Source: an uncultured Pseudorhodobacter sp.
GTDB lineage: Bacteria > Pseudomonadota > Alphaproteobacteria > Rhodobacterales > Rhodobacteraceae
Assembly (NCBI GenBank): GCA_937910975.1
Contig: CALEMZ010000401.1
Span: 1 to 23,542, forward strand
Direction: 5' to 3'
Length of the DNA stretch: 23,542 nucleotides
Under the pieces are notes generated by a model that was not told the DNA's origin, did no database searches, and saw only the letters and a list, made by a program, of their open reading frames with translations. The position numbers and the translations under genes are program-made. This document shows positions 17,070 to 23,542 of this stretch, piece after piece (within the stretch, counting starts at the first letter, position 1; the number at the start of each line of letters is the position of its first letter).

Positions 17070-18113
17070 CTAAAGCTTCTTGACCCCAAACAGCCGTGCT
17101 ACAATCGGCGCACCTAAGATCACCAGCGTGATCCGTGTCAGGTGATGCGTGATCACGAACCCAAGGTCAGCCCCCGCCACAATCGCCAGCACCGTCATTT
17201 CCGCCTGCCCACCCGGCGCGAAGGCCAGGAACCCTTCCACCGGTGGTGCCAGCCCGCTTAGTGTCACGATCTCGGTAAAGATCGCGGCCAGCACCGCCAG
17301 CAGCAGCACAAAGGCCACGCCCGAGGCCACAACCTGCCGCAACTCGCGCAGCGTCACACCAACGTAATAGACGCCGATACCCATTCCGATAAAATATTGC
17401 GCCGCCAAAATCGTCTCTTTCGGCGGGCGCATATGGATGAGATCCGTCAACGAAAACACCGCCGCCACGATCATCGGCCCAAGGATGGACGCGCCAAAAA
17501 GGCCAACCCTCTCGCCGCCTTTCCACCCCACCAGTGCCGCGACAATCATCAAACCCATCTCCTGCAAAGGAATGGTCGAGGCCGGGGCCCCAATCGGATT
17601 GTTCAGCGCCACCCCGTAAAGCTGCGTCAGCAAGATCGGCGCGATGGTCACAATAATCAGCACCCGCGTCGCATGGACCAGCGACAGCGTGCGCACATTG
17701 GCCCCCGCCTCCTGCCCGAAGATCACCATATCTTGCAAGCCGCCGGGCATCGCTGCGTAATAGGCCGTCACCCGGTCAAACCCGCAAACCCGGCTAAAAA
17801 ACGGCACGCCAATCAGCGCGATCAGCGCGATATAGAAGGGGATCAATGCCAATGAGGCCGCCATCAAAGGCAGCTGGTGCAACAGGTCCGGGGAGATCGA
17901 CGCACCAACGGCCACGCCAAGAATTGTCCGCGCCGCAACCGAGATTTGCCCTAGCCCCCGCAACTTGGCCCCGGCAAGTGCTGCAAACAAGCAGGCCGCC
18001 ATCGGACCAAAGAGAAACGGCAAGGGCAGCCCCAAGGCCGAAAACAGCACAACCCCAAGCGCCGCAATAACGACGGTTTGCAGCCTGCTGGCAAGGTGCC
18101 ACTGTGTTTTCAT
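17070..18113 (-). CDS. AbrB-family membrane protein (AmoA/AbrB-duplication type)
   Basis: A 347-residue hydrophobic protein with about ten predicted membrane segments in two similar halves. The halves are suggested by repeated glycine-rich stretches, LLGP/FLFGPMAACLFAALAG in the first and LFGASILGPMIVAAVF in the second, and by AAMPGGLQDMVIFG and FAPGGQAEMTVLAI. The PGG-Q-M element in each half is characteristic of this family (often labelled putative ammonia monooxygenase or AbrB family transcriptional regulator, both misleading). The transported substrate is not known. The ATG at 18113 is chosen over the upstream start at 18245, which would cross the regulator's operator. It diverges from a GntR regulator, which is therefore its likely controller. 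Confidence 0.85.
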   Translation of the reverse strand: MKTQWHLASRLQTVVIAALGVVLFSALGLPLPFLFGPMAACLFAALAGAKLRGLGQISVAARTILGVAVGASISPDLLHQLPLMAASLALIPFYIALIALIGVPFFSRVCGFDRVTAYYAAMPGGLQDMVIFGQEAGANVRTLSLVHATRVLIIVTIAPILLTQLYGVALNNPIGAPASTIPLQEMGLMIVAALVGWKGGERVGLFGASILGPMIVAAVFSLTDLIHMRPPKETILAAQYFIGMGIGVYYVGVTLRELRQVVASGVAFVLLLAVLAAIFTEIVTLSGLAPPVEGFLAFAPGGQAEMTVLAIVAGADLGFVITHHLTRITLVILGAPIVARLFGVKKL

Positions 18114-18142
18114 CTCAACTCTTTTCGTCTTGCCCTTGACCC

Positions 18143-18188
18143 TTGACTTGGCATTGAGTACTTTTGTATACATCTGGATACACAAAAG
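18143..18188 (+). promoter_or_regulatory. Promoter and GntR-type operator between the AbrB-family gene and its divergent regulator
   Basis: TTGACT (18143-18148) and TATACA (18167-18172), 18 bp apart, form a plausible promoter for the regulator. An imperfect palindrome, CTTTTGTATA...TACACAAAAG (18161-18188), covers the -10 box. TTGTATAC half sites of this sort are typical of FCD-class GntR regulators, so autoregulation together with control of the membrane protein gene is likely. Confidence 0.6.
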
Positions 18189-18201
18189 CAAGCAGGTGTT
18201 C

Positions 18202-18876
18202 ATGCCCCCCTCCCTCTCCGAGCCCGAGGATGCCCCGCAGGGCAACAGCGCCTACCGACGGCTGATCGAAGAAATTGCGCGCGGTGATCTGGCCCCCGGC
18301 GCGCGGCTGCGCGAAACCGAACTGGCTGAGCGTCTGGGCATCAGCCGCACCCCCGTGCGCGAGGCGATCCGGCAGTTGGAGGCGGATGGGCTGGTTGCCC
18401 ATATCCCCCGGCAAGGCGCCACGATCCGCCAGTTGGATTACCCTGAGGTGATGGAGCTTTATGAGATGCGCGCCGTGCTCGAAGGCACCGCCGCCCGCCT
18501 TGCCGCCCGCGCCGCCTCGGAGATCGAACTGGACGAACTGGAGGCGCTGAACCTTGAAATGGCCCATGCCTCCGGCCCGGTTGCCTATGCGCTCAACCGT
18601 CAGTTTCACATGACCCTGCTGGATGCCGCCAAAAACCGCTACCTCATCAAATCCGTGCAATCGCTGCAAAAAACCCTTCTTATAATCGGCAAATCCACGC
18701 TGCATGATGCCGCCCGCGCCACTGATGCCGTGGCCGAACATACTGCCGTCTTGCAGGCGCTGCATGCCCGCGATGGCGCGCAGGCCGAGGCGTTGATGCG
18801 CGATCATATCGAACAAGCCCACCGTGTCCGCCTGCGCGGGCTTCGCCAAAGGGAGCGTCCGATTGACTCTGTCTAG
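18202..18876 (+). CDS. GntR-family transcriptional regulator, FadR/FCD subfamily
   Basis: A 224-residue DNA-binding protein. The N-terminal winged helix (about 15-80) contains the helix-turn-helix ETELAERLGISRTPVREAIR (39-58). The C-terminal FCD ligand domain (about 85-215) has ELYEMRAVLEGTAARLAA, NRQFHMTLLDAAKN and a late H-IEQAH segment with the histidines that usually bind a metal and a carboxylate effector. The start at 18202 is supported by AGCAGGTG a few bases upstream. It is read divergently from the AbrB-family membrane protein with a palindrome between them, so it probably represses that gene until a small organic acid binds. The effector is unknown. Confidence 0.9.
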   Translation: MPPSLSEPEDAPQGNSAYRRLIEEIARGDLAPGARLRETELAERLGISRTPVREAIRQLEADGLVAHIPRQGATIRQLDYPEVMELYEMRAVLEGTAARLAARAASEIELDELEALNLEMAHASGPVAYALNRQFHMTLLDAAKNRYLIKSVQSLQKTLLIIGKSTLHDAARATDAVAEHTAVLQALHARDGAQAEALMRDHIEQAHRVRLRGLRQRERPIDSV

Positions 18877-19013
18877 CCCCCGAATCTTGGATGTCGTCAT
18901 CGCCGGCGGCGGTATCAGCCGCAACTTCCGCTGCATGCATTCAGCGCCGCTCTCGTTACTGACCGAGAGCTATGGCGAGAATGAATGTTTCGACGACCAG
19001 ATACTGTTGACAA

Positions 19014-19047
19014 AGGGCAAAAGCGGGCCGCGTGATCGCGCGGGCCC
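19014..19047 (-). terminator. Likely metG terminator
   Basis: On the minus strand a GC-rich hairpin (GGGCC at 19025-19029 with GGCCC at 19043-19047, inner GCG-TGAT-CGC, 3-base bulge) begins 9 bases after the metG stop and is followed by TTTTGCCCTTTG. The T-run is short, so termination is probable but not strong. The rest of the 180-base gap from 18877 shows no gene I recognise. Confidence 0.45.
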
Positions 19048-19056
19048 TTGCTTGCT

Positions 19057-20766
19057 TCAGTCGCGCACACCAGCAAAGCGCAACTGCCATTCGGCGCGTT
19101 CTTCATCCGTGATTTTGCGGAACAGCACTTCGGGCACCTCAAACACATGGTCCACGGGCAAGGCCGCCAGTGCCGCACGCAGATCATCGGGCCAAGACCA
19201 ATCATCCGTCTTCATCCCCGCCATCATCGAGGCCGCCGCGTCCGGGATAAAGGGCTGCGAGATCACCGCATAAACCCGGATCAGGTTCAGCGCGAGGCGG
19301 ATCATCGCCGCCGCCTGCGCGGGGTCGGTTTTTACGACCGTCCAGGGTGCTGCGGCCTGCAAATACTCATTGCCCGCCACCCAGATGCTGCGCAATTCAA
19401 TCGAGGCTTTGCGAATATCCATCGCCTCCATATATCCCTCATAGGCGCGCAGGCGTTCGTCCAGTTGCGCAATCAGCGCCTCTTCGGCCTCTCCCCAGTT
19501 GCCGCCCTCTGGCACCGCCTCGCCAAATTTGGCGCGGCAGAATTTGGTGACGCGACTGACCAAATTCCCCAGCACATCCGCCAGATCCTTATTGGTCGAT
19601 TGCTGGAAATTCTCCCATGTAAACTCAGCATCCGAGGATTCCGGCGCATGAGACAGCAGCCACCAGCGCCAGTAATCGCTGGGCAACAAGCTCAGCGCCT
19701 GATCCATAAACACCCCGCGCCCGCGTGAGGTGGAGAACTGCCCGCCATCATAGTTGAGGTAGTTAAAGGATTTGATGTAATCGACCAGCTTCCACGGTTC
19801 GCCCGAGCCCAATATCGTCGCAGGGAAGCTAAGCGTATGGAACGGCACGTTATCCTTGCCCATAAACTGGGTATAGGTCACGTCCTCCGCGCCCTTATCG
19901 GTGCGCCACCAGCGCTCCCAATCGCCGCCCGTAGCCTGCGCCCATTCCTGCGCCGCCGCGATATATTCAATCGGCGCATCGAACCAGACATAGAAAACCT
20001 TGCCCTCCATGCCCGACCACGGCGCACCGTCAAACTGCGCCGGCACCCCCCATTTCAGATCGCGGGTGATGCCCCGGTCTTGCAGCCCGTCACCATCGTT
20101 CAGCCATTTCTTGGCAATCGAGGTGGTCAGGATCGGCCAATCGCTCTTGCTGTCGATCCAATCTTGCAAAGCATCGCGCATCTCAGACTGGCGCAGATAA
20201 AGATGCTTGGTCTCGCGCAATTCCAACTCGGTAGAGCCGGAAACGGTGGAGCGCGGGTTGATCAGATCCACCGGATCGAGTTGCTTGGTGCAATTGTCGC
20301 ACTGGTCGCCGCGCGCGCTCTCAAAGCCACAATTGGGGCATGTGCCCTCAATATAGCGATCCGGCAAAAAGCGGCCATCGGCCACCGAATACATCTGCAT
20401 TTCCGTCACTTCCCGGATCAATCCCTGCTCGGCCAGCCGTTTGGCGAAAGCTTGGGTCAGCACCCGGTTTTGCGGGCTGGAGGAGCGCCCGAAATGGTCA
20501 AACGACAGCCGGAACCCTCGCGCAATCTCGGCCTGAACGCCGTGCATCTCGGCGCAATACGCTTCCACCGGTTGGCCCGCTTTGGCGGCGGCCAGTTCGG
20601 CAGGGGTGCCATGCTCATCCGTGGCGCACAAGAACATCACCTCATGCCCGCGCGCGCGCAGGTAACGGGCGTAAAGATCGGCGGGCAACTGGCTGCCGAT
20701 CAGGTTGCCCAGATGTTTGATCCCGTTGATATAGGGAATGGCGGAGGTGATCAGATGTCTGGCCAT
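19057..20766 (-). CDS. metG: Methionyl-tRNA synthetase
   Basis: A 569-residue class I aminoacyl-tRNA synthetase that charges tRNA-Met, including the initiator. The HIGH-type motif is PYINGIKHLGN (11-21). A zinc knuckle is formed by Cys143, Cys146, Cys156 and Cys159 in CPNCGFESARGDQCDNC. The KMSKS counterpart reads QFSTS (343-347) in GGQFSTSRGRGVFMD. Many relatives have KFSTS at this place, so the first Lys is replaced by Gln here. The anticodon-binding helical domain occupies the rest. No C-terminal tRNA-binding domain is present, as in many alphaproteobacteria. AAGGGG about 9 bases before the ATG fixes the start. A GC-rich hairpin follows the stop. Confidence 0.96.
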   Translation of the reverse strand: MARHLITSAIPYINGIKHLGNLIGSQLPADLYARYLRARGHEVMFLCATDEHGTPAELAAAKAGQPVEAYCAEMHGVQAEIARGFRLSFDHFGRSSSPQNRVLTQAFAKRLAEQGLIREVTEMQMYSVADGRFLPDRYIEGTCPNCGFESARGDQCDNCTKQLDPVDLINPRSTVSGSTELELRETKHLYLRQSEMRDALQDWIDSKSDWPILTTSIAKKWLNDGDGLQDRGITRDLKWGVPAQFDGAPWSGMEGKVFYVWFDAPIEYIAAAQEWAQATGGDWERWWRTDKGAEDVTYTQFMGKDNVPFHTLSFPATILGSGEPWKLVDYIKSFNYLNYDGGQFSTSRGRGVFMDQALSLLPSDYWRWWLLSHAPESSDAEFTWENFQQSTNKDLADVLGNLVSRVTKFCRAKFGEAVPEGGNWGEAEEALIAQLDERLRAYEGYMEAMDIRKASIELRSIWVAGNEYLQAAAPWTVVKTDPAQAAAMIRLALNLIRVYAVISQPFIPDAAASMMAGMKTDDWSWPDDLRAALAALPVDHVFEVPEVLFRKITDEERAEWQLRFAGVRD

Positions 20767-20918
20767 ATTGGTGCCCCTTGCAATTATTGCCCCCGTTTAG
20801 CGCAAGCCATAGCCGAGGGCCAGAAGCCTGTGAAACGAAACGCAAGCGCGGCCATCCGCCAATTTCAGCGCAGCGCCGCCCAAAGCCTCGCCCGGAAGGC
20901 CCCACACCACATCGCAGT

Positions 20919-20999
20919 TCAATACATCCCCCACCAAACCACGAAGAACACGATCCCCCCCAAGAGCTGCGCCCTGCGCGCACGGGCTTGACCCGCCAC
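20919..20999 (-). other. Possible 26-residue membrane peptide in the 283-base gap before metG
   Basis: A GTG at 20999, with GGGGAG a few bases before it, opens a short frame: a basic start (MAGQARARRAQLL) and a hydrophobic tail (GGIVFFVVWWGMY). It lies in the same direction as metG and 150 bases upstream. An overlapping frame ending near 20797 also reads like protein (WGLPGEALGGAALKLADG). High GC content makes chance frames common, so neither is claimed as a gene. The rest of 20767-21049 holds nothing else that I recognise. Confidence 0.2.
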
Positions 21000-21049
21000 A
21001 ATTTCTCCCCACCTTATCGCAACACCCTACACACAAAGGATGGGCCGGA

Positions 21050-21970
21050 ATGACCAAACTGATCGCCCTCGCCCTTCTAGCCCTCATCGCCGGCGTCTGG
21101 CTCAAACGCCGCAAGCTCAGGCCACCAGAACAAACCGCCCAATTGCCCCCCACCGCAGCCCTCGCCCCGCCCACGCCCGCTGAGGCGGCCGCCGCAGCAA
21201 AAGCCGAGGCCGAGGCCCTGCGCACCGCCATTGCGGCGCTCACCGCCCCCGCCCTGCGCGGCACAATCACCGACGGCACCCCCAACCTGACCGACAGCCG
21301 CATCGGTGGCCCGCTGGCTTGGCCCGAGGGCGAGGCCTCGCCCCTCGATGACCTGGGCCGCCCACTGATCTTGCTGGCACAGATCAATCTCGCGCAACTC
21401 CCCACCCCGCTGGACCTGCCGAGCGAAGGCCTGCTGCAAGTCCTGATCGCCACGGATGACCAATTTGGCTGCGCCTTTCCCTCCATTCAAGGCGACGGAA
21501 TGCGCGTGGTACTACATCCGGCGGGGCTTGCGCTAAGCGCCCACCCCATGCCTGCGGAGCAACCCGAACACACACCCTTCAAAATTCACCCCGCCCCGCC
21601 GCATGGCCATGCCCTGCACTGGCAAGCAATAGATTGCCCCCCCTCCACCGCCGACGAACAAATCGCTGATCTGGTCTGGTCCGACGCCCCGCACAGCCCT
21701 GCCAGGGACGCCGCGATTGCGGCGGTGGTGGGCGAGTTTGCCCTTCAACGCGGCGATCATGACATCATGCTGCGCGGCAACCCCGACTTCACTCAAGAAG
21801 ACCCGCGCCATGACCCAATCTATATGGGCATGGTCAACCTGATCGCCTTTTCTTCCTCCGGAAAAGCCTTCATGTGGGGCGACGCGGGCGAGGCTTGCAT
21901 TCTTCTGCCATCCGAAGATATCGGCGACCAAGACCTCGGCCGCGCGATCTATTACTTCGACTGCTGCTGA
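21050..21970 (+). CDS. Membrane-anchored DUF1963 (YwqG-like) protein
   Basis: A 306-residue protein. An N-terminal hydrophobic stretch (LIALALLALIAGVWL, about 4-18) followed by a KRRK cluster indicates a single membrane anchor with the body in the cytoplasm, or an uncleaved signal. An Ala/Pro/Glu-rich linker to about residue 60 leads to the DUF1963 domain. The signatures are IGGPLAWPEGE, PLILLAQINLAQLP, EGLLQVLIATDDQFG and a C-terminal MWGDAGEACILLPSEDIGDQDLGRAIYYFDCC-type end. DUF1963 proteins have no agreed biochemical role; they are often found near toxins or as immunity-like proteins, but no toxin lies next to this one. AAAGGA is 12-13 bases before the ATG. Confidence 0.8.
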   Translation: MTKLIALALLALIAGVWLKRRKLRPPEQTAQLPPTAALAPPTPAEAAAAAKAEAEALRTAIAALTAPALRGTITDGTPNLTDSRIGGPLAWPEGEASPLDDLGRPLILLAQINLAQLPTPLDLPSEGLLQVLIATDDQFGCAFPSIQGDGMRVVLHPAGLALSAHPMPAEQPEHTPFKIHPAPPHGHALHWQAIDCPPSTADEQIADLVWSDAPHSPARDAAIAAVVGEFALQRGDHDIMLRGNPDFTQEDPRHDPIYMGMVNLIAFSSSGKAFMWGDAGEACILLPSEDIGDQDLGRAIYYFDCC

Positions 21971-22061
21971 AGTATTCCCCGCTTTTTTGGTGCAGAGCAT
22001 CTGCCACTCTGCGTTAAAGCCTGTCGCGCACACTCCGGGAAAATGGCCCAACACCCCCCAT

Positions 22062-22081
22062 TCATCTATTCAAAAATATCC
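22062..22081 (-). repeat. Gene-end repeat element, copy 2
   Basis: The reverse complement of TCATCTATTCAAAAATATCC is identical to the element at 15557-15576. It begins 51 bases downstream of the stop of the histone-deacetylase-like gene and is in that gene's direction, mirroring the position of copy 1 after argE. The remaining 161-base gap shows no gene. Confidence 0.7.
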
Positions 22082-22131
22082 AAATCCGCCCGCAGCCACA
22101 GGCGCAACCGGGCGCGGCTCACACACTCCGC

Positions 22132-23232
22132 TCACGCAAGGCCAAACTCCGCCGCCATCTCGCCGATCAACTGCGAATGAAAGGCCCGCATCCGGGCATT
22201 GGGCTGCTGGTTAAGGACCCGCGCGGCCAACGGGTCCGGCGCGTCAATGGCAGAACCGGCCATTTCAGCCAGCACCGCATGGCCGCAAAACGGTACATAC
22301 ATCTCGGAATAGCCCCCCTCATGGGCGGCCACGAAGCGCCCGCCGGTCACCTCCATCACCCGCGCCGTCATGGCGCGAAAGGTTTCCACCGAACACAGCA
22401 TCCGCGACAATGGGTCCACAAACGCCGCGTCATAGCCGCAGGCGACAATCACCAGATCGGCGTCAAAGGCCCGAAGCTTGGGCAGCACAATCCGGTCCAT
22501 CACCTCCAGATAACCGTCATGCCCCACACCGGGCGGCAGTGGAATGTTCATATTGGCACCCCGCGCGCCATCACCGCCAATCGCCTCCACCCCGCCCGTG
22601 TCCGGCGGATAGCAATGCTCCTGATGGATTGAGATGGTCAACACATCAGGGTCATCCCAGAAAATCGCCTCCGTACCATTGCCGTGATGCACGTCCCAAT
22701 CCAGCACCGCGACACGTTTGCACAACCCCTTGGCCCGCGCGGCCCGAATCGCCACGGCGATATTGGCAAATAGGCAAAACCCATTGGGCCAATCGGGCAG
22801 GCAATGATGCCCCGGCGGGCGCGACAGCGCATAGGCGTTGCGATACTGGCCCTGCAACACGCCCTCCACCGCCGCAATCACCAGCCCGGTGGAAAGCGCC
22901 GCAATCGCATATGCCCCCGGCCCAAACGGTGTGCGCAGCCCCAATTCGCCGCCCGCCCCGGCGGAAAGGGCGTGGAATTTTGACAGGTAGCTTTCGGGAT
23001 GGACAAGACCCAGGTCTGCGTCGCTGGCCGCAGGCGCGCTTTGGCAAATAAGCTCCGCCGAAAGCCCCGTCACATCCATCAGGTTCTTCAGCCGTCGCTT
23101 TGTCTCAGGCGCTTCGGGCAAACCACCCGCCACCATGGGCTGCACCAGCCCGCCCACCGGGGCCAGTTGCGCGTAATTTCCGCCCCCATGCCAAAAGCAT
23201 TTTTCATCCCAAAAGAACGCCGTTTTCAGCAC
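22132..23232 (-). CDS. Class II histone-deacetylase-like amidohydrolase
   Basis: A 366-residue zinc-dependent deacetylase of the arginase/deacetylase fold. The catalytic pair is His142-His143 in RPPGHHCLPD. Zinc ligands are expected at Asp180 and His182 in LDWDVHHGNG and Asp268 in ACGYDAAFVDP; the transition-state Tyr308 sits in HEGGYSE. The N-terminus FFWDEKCFWHGGGNY is typical of the bacterial class II group. Bacterial members deacetylate polyamines or other acylated small molecules, and the substrate here is unknown. The start is GTG at 23232, fixed by a near-perfect AAGGAGG placed 6-7 bases before it. It is followed by the gene-end repeat. An MFS transporter gene ends 127 bases upstream on the same strand, so transport of a substrate or product is possible. 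Confidence 0.9.
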   Translation of the reverse strand: MLKTAFFWDEKCFWHGGGNYAQLAPVGGLVQPMVAGGLPEAPETKRRLKNLMDVTGLSAELICQSAPAASDADLGLVHPESYLSKFHALSAGAGGELGLRTPFGPGAYAIAALSTGLVIAAVEGVLQGQYRNAYALSRPPGHHCLPDWPNGFCLFANIAVAIRAARAKGLCKRVAVLDWDVHHGNGTEAIFWDDPDVLTISIHQEHCYPPDTGGVEAIGGDGARGANMNIPLPPGVGHDGYLEVMDRIVLPKLRAFDADLVIVACGYDAAFVDPLSRMLCSVETFRAMTARVMEVTGGRFVAAHEGGYSEMYVPFCGHAVLAEMAGSAIDAPDPLAARVLNQQPNARMRAFHSQLIGEMAAEFGLA

Positions 23233-23289
23233 CTTCTGCCTCCTTGTTTTGCCAACACCAAGCGCCTGTATGTACGCGTCAATGCTCAG

Positions 23290-23318
23290 TTAACAGAAAT
23301 TTATTTCGACTACATCAA
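23290..23318 (-). promoter_or_regulatory. Possible promoter of the histone-deacetylase-like gene
   Basis: On the minus strand TTGATG (23313-23318) and TGTTAA (23290-23295) are 17 bp apart, about 60 bases before the GTG start. The surrounding 127 bases are far more AT-rich than the rest of the window. Overlapping TTGATA alternatives exist. Confidence 0.4.
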
Positions 23319-23321
23319 CAG

Positions 23322-23333
23322 TATATCAATATA
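23322..23333. promoter_or_regulatory. Small palindrome upstream of the histone-deacetylase-like promoter
   Basis: TATAT-CA-ATATA is a perfect 5-2-5 inverted repeat just upstream of the -35 box. It could be an operator. No regulator gene adjoins it in the window. Confidence 0.3.
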
Positions 23334-23359
23334 TTCGCTCGCGTTTACACCTACGTTCA

Positions 23360-23542
23360 TCACTTCTTTTCGCGCCCCCTACCCAGCAAACGCCCTATCC
23401 AAAACGAGGTCCGCGGCTCATAAGTATAAGCCGTCTTTTCATCCGGACTGGGCCGCACCCGCATCCGGGCAATGCCGAAGATAATCAGAAAAATATGGGC
23501 AATCGCGATCATCAAGAACATCGCAGAGGGACCGAAAGCATC
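23360..23542 (-). CDS. C-terminal end of an MFS transporter, 5' part beyond the window
   Basis: The minus strand is open from the right edge to TGA at 23360-23362, giving 60 residues. It starts with a hydrophobic helix (AMFLMIAIAHIFLIIFGIARM). A basic, proline-rich tail follows: MRVRPSPDEKTAYTYEPRTSF, then WIGRLLGRGREKK. The YEPRTSFxIGRLL ending is one I associate with MFS permeases of Rhodobacteraceae; the assignment is by memory and the rest of the protein is not visible. Its stop lies 127 bases before the histone-deacetylase-like gene on the same strand. The pair may belong together, but the AT-rich gap with its own promoter argues for separate transcription. Confidence 0.6.
   Translation of the reverse strand, partial: DAFGPSAMFLMIAIAHIFLIIFGIARMRVRPSPDEKTAYTYEPRTSFWIGRLLGRGREKK

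Noticed and set aside
18949..18970. Hairpin GCTCTCG-N8-CGAGAGC after the GntR gene as a terminator
   Set aside because: The 7-bp stem is perfect but there is no T-run in either direction, so termination is not supported.
20797..21486. A 229-residue minus-strand frame overlapping the DUF1963 gene
   Set aside because: Most of it is antisense to the DUF1963 domain, which has recognisable motifs; only its last 50 codons lie in a gene-free gap.

Overview
The window is high-GC chromosomal DNA, most likely from a member of the Rhodobacteraceae (Rhodobacterales, Alphaproteobacteria). This is inferred from the set of encoded proteins: a MaoC-phosphotransacetylase fusion, an alphaproteobacterial type GH13 alpha-glucosidase, a divergent hemE/hemC pair, a KFSTS-type methionyl-tRNA synthetase and a class II histone-deacetylase-like protein. 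No search could be run, so the assignment rests on recognised motifs and remembered synteny. The region is ordinary, densely packed chromosome. No CRISPR array, prophage, intact insertion sequence, tRNA or rRNA was seen.

Left part (1-4274): the 5' part of a bifunctional MaoC/phosphate acyltransferase gene runs off the left edge. Next to it is a complete copper-homeostasis locus: a small copper chaperone (copZ, minus strand) and, divergently, the copper-exporting ATPase copA followed by a CueR/HmrR-type regulator overlapping it by ATGA. The copZ-copA gap carries two back-to-back MerR-family promoters, each with a 19-bp spacer and a TTCC-N7-GGAA operator. One regulator could therefore switch the chaperone and the pump together.

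Middle left (4304-10241): a solitary GH13 alpha-glucosidase, then a palindromic repeat region, then hemE and hemC diverging from a 108-bp gap. HemC makes hydroxymethylbilane and HemE decarboxylates uroporphyrinogen III; they catalyse two non-adjacent steps of haem and chlorophyll precursor synthesis. A small kinase-fold gene is coupled 4 bp behind hemC and overlaps, tail to tail, a GlcD-like FAD oxidoreductase.

Middle (10315-16821): tesA-like SGNH esterase diverging from the ABC exporter pair ybbA-ybbP, the same layout as in Escherichia coli, then argE-like deacetylase and mnmH (tRNA 2-selenouridine synthase). The argE-mnmH gap holds a repeat element and a possible three-way-junction RNA.

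Right part (16822-23542): a decayed IS3-family transposase remnant, an AbrB-family membrane protein diverging from a GntR/FCD regulator over a palindromic operator, metG, a membrane-anchored DUF1963 protein, a second copy of the repeat element, a class II histone-deacetylase-like amidohydrolase, and the 3' end of an MFS transporter gene running off the right edge.

The most noteworthy items are the paired CueR operators, the 20-base element found just downstream of two unrelated genes, the folded segment before mnmH and the chimeric IS3 remnant. I found no clear evidence of a wholly new biological system.
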